This document shows, one piece after another, positions 5,573 to 11,578 of a stretch of 11,578 bases of DNA. This DNA is from Akkermansiaceae bacterium. GTDB taxonomy: Bacteria; Verrucomicrobiota; Verrucomicrobiia; Verrucomicrobiales; Akkermansiaceae. A program made the position numbers and the translations under genes. The DNA is taken from assembly GCA_029287105.1 (NCBI GenBank), contig JARFRT010000106.1, positions 1 to 11,578 on the forward strand. Reading direction: 5' to 3'. Positions within the stretch are counted from its first letter, which is position 1. Each line of letters opens with the position of its first letter. The notes under the pieces are model-generated. The model ran no database searches and was not told the origin of the DNA. It saw only the letters and a program-made list of their open reading frames with translations.

Positions 5573-8146
5573 ATGGGCCTTGATAAAATAACCACCAAAT
5601 TTCAGGAGGCGCTGCAGGCTGCGCAGCAGCTCGCTTCGAGGTCGGCACATGCGGAGTTGAAGAGCCTGCATGTTCTTGTCGCGTTGTTGCAACAGGACGG
5701 GGGTATTGTTGTACCGATTCTGGAGAAGGCCGGTCTGGACGTAACCCGGCTCAAGGCATCGGCGTTATCATCCCTTGAGCGTGAGCCGAGTATCCAGGGG
5801 GCGGCATCCCAGCCTCAAATGAGTTACGGTTTACGGACCCATCTTGATGCTGCGGACAAGGTGCGTGAGCGGATGGGTGACGAGTATCTGAGTGTGGAGC
5901 ATTTTCTGCTAGGCGCGCTGGATTCGGATTCGCCCGCTGGGAAGATCCTCAAGGAATCCGGTTTTGACCGGGCCAAGGCGGATGCGGCCTTGAAAGAAAT
6001 TCGTGGCAGCCAGAAAGTCACTGATCAGGATCCTGAGGGGAAATACCAGACCTTGGAAAAATATGGAACCGATCTGACGGCGAAGGCGCGCGAAGGAAAG
6101 ATTGATCCGGTGATTGGTCGGGATGAGGAGATACGCCGGATTATGCAGGTGCTCTCCCGGCGCACAAAAAACAACCCGGTGCTCATTGGCGAGCCTGGGA
6201 CAGGAAAAACGGCGATCGTGGAAGGCCTTGCCCGGCGCATTGTCAGTGGCGACGTCCCCGATTCGATGAAAAACAAGCGTCTCATCGCGATGGACCTCGG
6301 CGGGATGATTGCAGGTGCGAAGTACCGTGGCGAGTTTGAGGACAGGCTCAAAGCATTTCTCAAGGAGGTGACCGAATCCGAGGGTGAGATTATTCTCTTC
6401 ATCGATGAACTCCATACCATCGTTGGTGCTGGAGCGAGTGAAGGGGCGGTGGATGCGTCCAACCTGCTCAAGCCCCAGCTTGCCCGGGGCGAACTCCACG
6501 CGATTGGTGCCACGACTTTGGATGAGTACCGCAAGTACATCGAAAAAGATGCCGCCTTGGAGCGCCGGTTCCAGCCGGTGAGGTGCGACGAGCCGAGCGT
6601 GGAAAGTACCGTCGCCATTCTCCGCGGCTTGAGAGAGCGCTACGAAGTGCATCACGGCGTGCGGATCAAGGACAGCGCGCTGGTTGCCGCGGCTCACCTC
6701 AGTGATCGTTACATCACCGATCGCTTTTTACCGGACAAGGCGGTGGATTTGATGGACGAGGCGGCGTCGCGCCTTAAGATCGAACTCGACTCCATGCCGA
6801 CCGAGATCGACCAGATCGATAGGCAGGTCATGCAGTTGGAAATGGAACGCCAGGCATTGGAAAAAGAGAACGATGCTGCCAGTGCCACGCGACTGGAAAA
6901 AGTGCGTGAGGAAATGGCCAATCTGAAGGAGGAGTCGGCAGCCATGACGGCGCGCTGGAGGAATGAAAAAGACGTTATCGACGTGGTGCGTGCCTCGCAG
7001 GAGCGGATTGATGAACTCAAGACCGAGGCTGAGCAGGCGCAGCGGCTCGGCGACCTGAACCGCGCCTCCGAGCTCACCTACGGCAGCCTTCCCCAGGCCG
7101 AACAGGAATTTGAAGATGCGCAGGCCAAATTGCTGGCACTCCAGGGTGACAGTCGAATCCTCAAGGAGGAGGTGACCGAGGAGGATATTGCCCAGGTGAT
7201 TTCGACCTGGACGGGTATCCCGGTGAGCCGCCTCCAAGAAGGGGAGCGCCAGAAGCTTGTGCAAATGGAAGCGCGTATCGGTGAGCGCGTCATCGGCCAG
7301 CAAGGAGCCGTGGTTGCGGTCGCCAATGCAGTGCGTCGCGCCCGCGCCGGGCTGCAGGATGAAAACCGTCCGATCGGGTCATTCCTTTTTCTCGGGCCGA
7401 CGGGTGTGGGCAAAACGGAACTTTCCAAGGCGCTCGCCGAGTTTCTCTTTGACGATGAACATTCGATGGTCCGTATCGACATGTCCGAGTACATGGAAAA
7501 GCACAATGTCGCCCGCCTGATCGGGGCCCCTCCCGGGTATGTGGGATACGAGGAAGGCGGGCAGCTCAGCGAGCATGTTCGGCGGCACCCGTATTCCGTG
7601 GTTCTCTTTGATGAAATCGAGAAGGCACATCCGGATGTTTTCAACGTGTTGCTGCAGGTGCTTGATGATGGTCGGATCACCGATGGCCAGGGGCGTACCG
7701 TGGACTTCCGCAACACCGTGCTGATCATGACCTCCAATATTGGCAGTCAGTATATCATGGGTGAGGAGAGTGCCGAGCAGCGTGAAGCCAAGGTGTTGGA
7801 GTCATTACGCGCTCACTTCCGGCCGGAATTCCTTAACCGGGTTGATGAGACCGTGATCTTTGACCGGCTCAACCGTGAAGAGCTGGCTGAGATTGTTGGG
7901 CTCCAGTTGGAGCGGGTGCGTGGGCGTCTTGCCAAGACGGGGATAGGGTTGGCGATTTCCACCAAGGCCAGGGAGTTGATCGCGGACCGGGGTTACGATC
8001 CTGTTTACGGGGCGCGTCCGTTGAAGCGGGCTATTCAGAAACTTCTGCTGGACCCGCTGAGCATGGAAGTGCTCGAGGGGAACTTTGTGGAAGGTGACGT
8101 CATCCAGGCGGAGGTGCAGGACGGGGATATCATTTTTACGAAGTAG
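5573..8146 (+). CDS. clpB: ATP-dependent disaggregase ClpB
   Basis: At 857 residues it has the same length as E. coli ClpB when started at ATG 5573 (MGLDKITTKFQEAL), which aligns with the family N-terminus. The frame is open back to 5363 but that extension has no ClpB similarity. ClpB is a cytoplasmic hexameric AAA+ chaperone that pulls aggregated proteins apart with DnaK. In order: N-domain with two Clp repeats (to about 145), NBD1 with Walker A GEPGTGKT (about 206) and Walker B ILFIDELHT (about 274), LERRFQ arginine-finger region, a coiled-coil M-domain (about 400-525), NBD2 with GPTGVGKT (about 608), GAPPGYVGYEEGG pore loop and YDPVYGARPLKRAIQ sensor-2. The M-domain and the lack of a ClpP-binding IGF loop separate it from ClpA/ClpC. 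It appears intact. No Shine-Dalgarno sequence precedes the start. Confidence 0.97.
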   Translation: MGLDKITTKFQEALQAAQQLASRSAHAELKSLHVLVALLQQDGGIVVPILEKAGLDVTRLKASALSSLEREPSIQGAASQPQMSYGLRTHLDAADKVRERMGDEYLSVEHFLLGALDSDSPAGKILKESGFDRAKADAALKEIRGSQKVTDQDPEGKYQTLEKYGTDLTAKAREGKIDPVIGRDEEIRRIMQVLSRRTKNNPVLIGEPGTGKTAIVEGLARRIVSGDVPDSMKNKRLIAMDLGGMIAGAKYRGEFEDRLKAFLKEVTESEGEIILFIDELHTIVGAGASEGAVDASNLLKPQLARGELHAIGATTLDEYRKYIEKDAALERRFQPVRCDEPSVESTVAILRGLRERYEVHHGVRIKDSALVAAAHLSDRYITDRFLPDKAVDLMDEAASRLKIELDSMPTEIDQIDRQVMQLEMERQALEKENDAASATRLEKVREEMANLKEESAAMTARWRNEKDVIDVVRASQERIDELKTEAEQAQRLGDLNRASELTYGSLPQAEQEFEDAQAKLLALQGDSRILKEEVTEEDIAQVISTWTGIPVSRLQEGERQKLVQMEARIGERVIGQQGAVVAVANAVRRARAGLQDENRPIGSFLFLGPTGVGKTELSKALAEFLFDDEHSMVRIDMSEYMEKHNVARLIGAPPGYVGYEEGGQLSEHVRRHPYSVVLFDEIEKAHPDVFNVLLQVLDDGRITDGQGRTVDFRNTVLIMTSNIGSQYIMGEESAEQREAKVLESLRAHFRPEFLNRVDETVIFDRLNREELAEIVGLQLERVRGRLAKTGIGLAISTKARELIADRGYDPVYGARPLKRAIQKLLLDPLSMEVLEGNFVEGDVIQAEVQDGDIIFTK

Positions 8147-8161
8147 ACGGGAGACACTGAT

Positions 8162-8177
8162 TAAATTTTAAAATTTA
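8162..8177. repeat. 16-bp perfect AT palindrome after clpB
   Basis: TAAATTTTAAAATTTA is a perfect inverted repeat 15 nt past the clpB stop codon. Being entirely A/T it would make a weak RNA hairpin, so it is more likely a protein-binding or DNA-bending site, or chance in an AT-rich patch. Confidence 0.5.
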
Positions 8178-8199
8178 TTTTGAACATTTGTTGATTTTC

Positions 8200-8316
8200 T
8201 ATTGTCTACGTCTTTTGGAACTCGTAGGATGCGACATGCCCCGATAAGGCCACCTCGATGATCACAGGCATTGTCTGCCATACTCATTGTCTGCGTCGAT
8301 GAATACGGGCGATAAC
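8200..8316 (+). promoter_or_regulatory. Tandem promoter-like elements upstream of the roadblock-GTPase unit
   Basis: TTGTCT occurs three times (8202-8207, 8271-8276, 8287-8292), each within [CT]ATTGTCT[AG]C. The first has TAGGAT at 8225-8230 after exactly 17 nt, and the third has GATAAC at 8311-8316 after 18 nt. Both match sigma-70 -35/-10 patterns moderately (4 of 6 in each box). The second has no -10 partner. The copies could alternatively be binding sites for one regulator. Confidence 0.35.
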
Positions 8317-8377
8317 AATCGCAATAACAGTTAACAGCCGATCTTTCAAATCAACCTCCCCCTAACCCAACAAACTC

Positions 8378-9406
8378 ATGTCTCAGCAAGGAATATTCAG
8401 TATCGCCCCCGACGCCCAAACGGGCGGACCCACCCACAACCAAGTCAATGGCGGCGAAAACGGAAGTCCCTTTACTTCCGTAACCGACGAGCCGTCTCAA
8501 GCCCCCGATCAAGCATCTCCTTTCACCGCAGTGCATGAGTCTCCCTTCCAGCAGCCCCGAGGTGCCGAAGGAAGTGGGCGTAATGGCGGCGGAATCCCTG
8601 AACGCCGCCCTGAGGGACAGCCCTCGGCCCTGGGTGGTGGCGCAGCTGAGCCTGAGACCACCGTTCAGGCCGAGCCTGCCGCCGAAGCCCATGTTTTCCA
8701 GTCCGCCAACGATCAAGGAGGCGGTGCATTTCAAATGAACGGCTTTCCCGAGCAAGCTGGAGGGCAGATGATGGAAGCTGCCCCTGTGGCCCCCGCGGCC
8801 CCCGTGCAAGAAGCTTCTCCTTTTGTTGCCGTGCAACATGAACGGCCCGATTATGAGGCCGCCAAGGCCGGTCTTGAGCCGCAGCAGGATTTCGCGGCCG
8901 TGCATCCCCGGTATACTCCGGCGCAAGGGGCGCAAGCGCCACAGCCTGCCGTTTCAGCACAGCAGCCCCAGCCCCAGGCCCAACCTGTGTACGCGCCACA
9001 GCCCGACGTCCCCGCGGCCCAGGCCCAGACGTCCGCCGTTCATCCTGTGAGCGAACCCAAGGCGGTGACGCCAGCATTCCAGCAGTTGGAGTTGCGGGCT
9101 ATTTTCGGTGTGGATCATGCATTGGATATGGGCCAAATCCTCCAGCGCGCCCGCACCCTGCCAGGCATCCGTAATGTTGCGGTGGTTGGTCAGCAGGAAG
9201 CGCAAGCGCTGTCGAATTTCCGTCATGCGATCCAAGGTATGGGCTTGGGTGATCCTAACGAGATGAAACTGAATTCCGGTGGCGGCACGGTTGATTTCAT
9301 CACCGAGGGTGAGACCACGGTAGCAGTGTTACTCGAAGGCTCGTACGCCCCGGGTGTTCTGGAGACATTGATGATCGTGGCCCGTGAGATTGGCAAACTG
9401 GCCTAA
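8378..9406 (+). CDS. Proline-rich protein with C-terminal roadblock/LC7-like domain (MglB-like partner)
   Basis: I do not recognise this 342-residue protein as a named family. Residues 1-232 are a low-complexity, probably disordered tail rich in Pro, Ala, Gln and Gly. It has a recurring short motif: SPFTSV (30-35), SPFTAV (47-52), SPFQQP (55-60), SPFVAV (147-152) and DFAAV (171-175). Residues 237-342 look globular. The pattern of helix (ALDMGQILQRARTL), PGIRNVAVV strand, helix (LSNFRHAIQGMG), GTVDFI and TTVAVLLEG strands, and final helix (GVLETLMIVAREIGKL) matches the roadblock/LC7 fold, which in MglB acts on MglA GTPases. The next gene, 12 nt downstream, encodes an MglA-type GTPase, which supports this reading. 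There is no signal peptide or membrane segment. The start ATG has no Shine-Dalgarno sequence. The gene is very likely real; the domain assignment is by eye. Confidence 0.7.
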   Translation: MSQQGIFSIAPDAQTGGPTHNQVNGGENGSPFTSVTDEPSQAPDQASPFTAVHESPFQQPRGAEGSGRNGGGIPERRPEGQPSALGGGAAEPETTVQAEPAAEAHVFQSANDQGGGAFQMNGFPEQAGGQMMEAAPVAPAAPVQEASPFVAVQHERPDYEAAKAGLEPQQDFAAVHPRYTPAQGAQAPQPAVSAQQPQPQAQPVYAPQPDVPAAQAQTSAVHPVSEPKAVTPAFQQLELRAIFGVDHALDMGQILQRARTLPGIRNVAVVGQQEAQALSNFRHAIQGMGLGDPNEMKLNSGGGTVDFITEGETTVAVLLEGSYAPGVLETLMIVAREIGKLA

Positions 9407-9418
9407 CTCAAAAAAACC

Positions 9419-10009
9419 ATGGCAAAATGGGCGAAGGATTCGGGTGAGGTCAGTATCAAGATTGCCGTTGTCGGGCAGACGGGATCCGGGAAAAGCAGTA
9501 TCCTGCGCGATCTGGCAACATCCCATGGCCAGGCGTCGGTCCGGATGGCGACCCTTTCTGAGGCGGAGGTGACGCGCACGGAATTTATCTGGCCCGAGCC
9601 CATCACCGACGGCCCGTTTGTGCACGTCAGGGTCTTTGCGCTGTCGGGACAACCACGGCATCAGGCGGCCGAGCAACTGGTGTTAGCGGGTGCGGATGGA
9701 ATGGTTTTTGTGGTCGATTGTGACCCGCGGTACATTGCCGCCAGTCGTGACAGTCTGCTTGCGATGATGGCCAATGCCTCCCATGTGGGGGTGGACTGGG
9801 GGAAGATGGTCGTTGTGATGCAATACAACCGCGCCGAGCGCTACCCCCATTTGCAACCCCAGGAGTTGGATAAGTGGCTGGGGATTGAAGATGGCAAGGT
9901 GGCACGCTTCATCACCTCATCCACGCGGAAGGATGATCTGGGCGTGGCGGTCAATGACGTGGTGAAAAAAGTGATCGCCCGCCTGACTGAGCAGGCATCA
10001 ATGGCCTGA
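9419..10009 (+). CDS. MglA-like small Ras-superfamily GTPase
   Basis: This 196-residue cytoplasmic protein is a small GTP-binding switch. G1 is GQTGSGKSS (19-27, K25, S26) and a possible G2 threonine lies in EVTRTEF (T52/T54). G3 is FALSGQPRHQ (73-82), where the usual Asp of DxxGQ is replaced, as in MglA (TVPGQ), while Q78 is kept. G4 is MQYNRAER (134-141), a variant of NKxD with N137 and E140 that parallels VIQYNKRD of MglA. G5 is ITSST (165-169). The segments around LVLAGADGMVFVVD also track MglA closely. MglA proteins set cell polarity or motility and are regulated by MglB roadblock GAPs. The preceding gene, 12 nt away, supplies a roadblock-like domain, so the two probably form an operon. 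The end overlaps gatA by 12 nt, tail to tail. The effector and process are unknown. Confidence 0.85.
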   Translation: MAKWAKDSGEVSIKIAVVGQTGSGKSSILRDLATSHGQASVRMATLSEAEVTRTEFIWPEPITDGPFVHVRVFALSGQPRHQAAEQLVLAGADGMVFVVDCDPRYIAASRDSLLAMMANASHVGVDWGKMVVVMQYNRAERYPHLQPQELDKWLGIEDGKVARFITSSTRKDDLGVAVNDVVKKVIARLTEQASMA

Positions 10010-11431
10010 TTGTATTTCACTCGCTCGTGCTACCTGGAGGATTTTTTTCTCACCCATGTGGGGGCCGAGGATTTGCAATCCGACGGGCAGTTGGCTCCCG
10101 GTTTCAGAGGTGATCGTTCCACAGGGGACGCTGATGCCGCAGATGCCGGCAAGGTTGGCGGAGATCGTATAAATATCTGCGAGGTATTGCTGCAGCGGAT
10201 TGTCTTTATCAGCTCCTAACAGAGGTGCGGCGCTTGGGGTGACAGGCGAGAGAATCGCATCCACGTTCTGGTAGGCATTCTGGAAGTCCTGACGGATCAG
10301 GGTGCGCACTTTCTGGGCGCGGTTGTAATACGCATCATAATAACCCGAAGAGAGCACATAGGTGCCGAGGATAATGCGGCGTTTTACCTCGGGCCCGAAT
10401 CCTTGCTCACGGCTGCGGCGGTAGAGGTCGAGGATGTCATCGGGTTTTTCTGCGCGGTTGCCATAACGGACGCCGTCGAACCGGGATAGGTTGGAGGATG
10501 CCTCCGCCGGGGCGATGATGTAATAGGTGGCTACGGCGTATTCCGTATGAGGCAGTGAGATTTCAACCATCTCGGCCCCGGCCGACTCCAGACCGGCAAT
10601 GGCTTGATCAATCTGCTTGCGGACAGCGGGGTCGATGCCTTCACCGAAGTATTCCTTGGGGAGGCCGAGTTTCATCCCGGCGACGCCTTGATCCAGTCCC
10701 CGGGTGAAATCGGGAACATCCTGCTCAAGCGAGGTCGAGTCGGAGGTGTCGTAGCCACACATGGCGTTGAGCATCAGGGCGGCATCCTCAACGTTGTGGG
10801 TGAGCGGGCCGATCTGATCGAGCGACGAGGCAAAGGCGACCAGACCGTAGCGGGAAACACGGCCGTAGGAGGGTTTGAGGCCGACCACTCCACAGTGGCT
10901 TGCCGGTTGGCGGATCGATCCCCCGGTGTCCGATCCCAGTGCGGCGATGGCACAGCGTGAGGCGACGGCCGCGGCTGAGCCGCCGGACGATCCACCGGGC
11001 GTACGTGTGGTATCGCTGGGGTTGCAGGTTGTGCCGAGGGCTGAGCTTTCCGTAGTTGAGCCCATGGCGAACTCATCCATGTTGGCGCGGCCAAAAGGGA
11101 TGGCGCCGGCTTGGCGCAGCTTGCTGATGACCGTGGCATCGTAGGGAGCATTGTAGGCACCATCGAGAAACTTGGAGCCACAGGTGCAGGGCTGCCCTTT
11201 GACGTTGATGTTGTCCTTGATCGCAATCGGGATGCCGCCCAGCGGTTGACTCAGATCGGCCTTGTTGGCTTCTTGTTTCGCGCCCTCCAGATCGTAGGAA
11301 AGATATGCGCCAATGGTGCCATTCGTGGATTCGATCGATTCCACCAGGGCGTCGAGAATATCCCCCGGCTGAATGTCACCGCTGGTGAGCTGCTTGCGTA
11401 GGCCGGAAATACTTTGGAGGGGAAGAGACAT
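9998..11431 (-). CDS. gatA: Glu/Asp-tRNA(Gln/Asn) amidotransferase subunit A
   Basis: This 477-residue amidase-signature protein is of normal length. GatA releases ammonia from glutamine within the GatCAB complex, which corrects misacylated Glu-tRNA(Gln) and/or Asp-tRNA(Asn). The Ser-cisSer-Lys triad is present: K72 in GIPIAIKDN, S148 in TPGGSSGGS and nucleophile S172 in GSDTGGSIRQPA. Other family blocks are NMDEFAMGSTTESS, KPSYGRVSRYGLVAFASS and the C-terminal PVGLQILGPH. The start ATG 11431 fits the GatA N-terminus. However, the frame remains open through the adjoining repeat to the window edge. No gatC or gatB is visible; gatC may lie beyond the repeat. No Shine-Dalgarno sequence precedes the ATG, which is flanked directly by C-rich (mRNA sense) repeat. 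The 3' end overlaps the GTPase gene, leaving no room for an ordinary terminator. Confidence 0.96.
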   Translation of the reverse strand: MSLPLQSISGLRKQLTSGDIQPGDILDALVESIESTNGTIGAYLSYDLEGAKQEANKADLSQPLGGIPIAIKDNINVKGQPCTCGSKFLDGAYNAPYDATVISKLRQAGAIPFGRANMDEFAMGSTTESSALGTTCNPSDTTRTPGGSSGGSAAAVASRCAIAALGSDTGGSIRQPASHCGVVGLKPSYGRVSRYGLVAFASSLDQIGPLTHNVEDAALMLNAMCGYDTSDSTSLEQDVPDFTRGLDQGVAGMKLGLPKEYFGEGIDPAVRKQIDQAIAGLESAGAEMVEISLPHTEYAVATYYIIAPAEASSNLSRFDGVRYGNRAEKPDDILDLYRRSREQGFGPEVKRRIILGTYVLSSGYYDAYYNRAQKVRTLIRQDFQNAYQNVDAILSPVTPSAAPLLGADKDNPLQQYLADIYTISANLAGICGISVPCGTITSETGSQLPVGLQILGPHMGEKKILQVARASEIQSGH

Positions 11432-11447
11432 GGGTGGGTGGGTGGGT
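11432..11447 (+). repeat. GGGT x4 tetranucleotide repeat
   Basis: Four GGGT units abut the gatA start codon (gatA sense: ACCC) and lead straight into the heptamer array. They give G runs with 1-nt loops, a classic quadruplex pattern on the plus strand, which is the template strand for gatA. Confidence 0.85.
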
Positions 11448-11578
11448 GGGAGTCGGGAGTCGGGAGTCGGGAGTCGGGAGTCGGGCGTCGGGAGTCGGGA
11501 GTCGGGAGTCGCGAGTCGGGAGTCGGGAGTCGGGGGTCGGGGGTCGGGAGTCGGGAGTCGGGCGTCGGGGGTCGGGGG
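11448..11578 (+). repeat. GGGNGTC heptanucleotide tandem array, continuing off the edge
   Basis: Eighteen complete 7-bp units plus 5 bases of a nineteenth are present. Twelve units are GGGAGTC; two are GGGCGTC (units 6 and 17), three GGGGGTC (units 13, 14 and 18), and one GCGAGTC (unit 10). Variation is almost confined to position 4. G3 runs separated by 4 nt meet the G-quadruplex pattern. The array contains no stop codon in any frame; in the gatA frame it would read repeats of DSRLPTP, but it offers no start codon. It lies upstream of gatA, in its leader or promoter region, or between gatA and an unseen upstream gene. Confidence 0.95.

Larger units (their letters stand above)
8147..8377. other. 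AT-rich intergenic region between clpB and the roadblock-like gene
   Basis: These 231 nt hold no ORF or RNA gene that I recognise. They contain a 16-bp AT-only palindrome, three copies of an ATTGTCT[AG]C element and, just before the next gene, a run of ATAACA / ATAACA / TTAACA words (8312-8336). No GC-rich hairpin with a T tract follows clpB, so its terminator is not obvious. Confidence 0.5.

Noticed and set aside
5909..6697. Minus-strand 262-codon open frame in clpB
   Set aside because: Antisense to the conserved NBD1 of ClpB, with no recognisable motif.
8266..8282. GGCA-TTGTC-TGCC hairpin
   Set aside because: A 4-bp stem is too short to support as a terminator or RNA structure; it results from the repeated TTGTCTGC word.
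8351..9077. Minus-strand frames opposite the roadblock gene
   Set aside because: The plus-strand frame ends in a globular domain and pairs with the GTPase; the antisense frames are compositional shadows of GC-rich sequence.
11448..11578. CRISPR array
   Set aside because: Units are 7 bp, contiguous and without spacers.

Overview
This window looks like chromosomal DNA of a Verrucomicrobiota (PVC-group) bacterium of fairly high GC. The reasons are the character of GatA, RibH and the NusB-like protein, the MglA-type GTPase next to a roadblock-like protein, and the near absence of Shine-Dalgarno sequences before otherwise clear starts. The lineage is inferred by eye and was not tested by a search. 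Coding density is high and no gene-free stretch exceeds about 230 bases.

Left half, minus strand, read from right to left: ribH (lumazine synthase) overlaps by 8 nt an unusually long nusB. After 138 nt follows an Aas-like acyl-ACP/AMP ligase whose N-terminal acyltransferase domain appears catalytically dead. Four nt later comes a secreted YkuD L,D-transpeptidase, and 85 nt after that a TIM-barrel sugar isomerase/epimerase that runs off the left edge. Riboflavin synthesis, antitermination, lipid recycling and wall cross-linking are thus colinear. Only ribH-nusB and ligase-transpeptidase are tightly coupled.

Middle: clpB (disaggregase) is transcribed divergently from ribH across a 202-bp region. 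It is followed by a 231-bp AT-rich intergenic region with tandem promoter-like elements, and then by a two-gene plus-strand unit. The first gene of that unit encodes a long Pro/Ala/Gln-rich tail with repeated SPF[TV]xV motifs ending in a roadblock/LC7-like domain. The second encodes a small GTPase of the MglA type, with a non-acidic G3 (LSGQ) and an NRAE G4. This MglB/MglA-like pair is the best candidate for an undescribed system in the window.

Right end: gatA (Glu/Asp-tRNA amidotransferase subunit A) lies on the minus strand and overlaps the GTPase gene tail to tail by 12 bp. Immediately upstream of its ATG lie four GGGT units and at least 18 tandem GGGNGTC heptamers, a strong G-quadruplex-type repeat that continues past the right edge.
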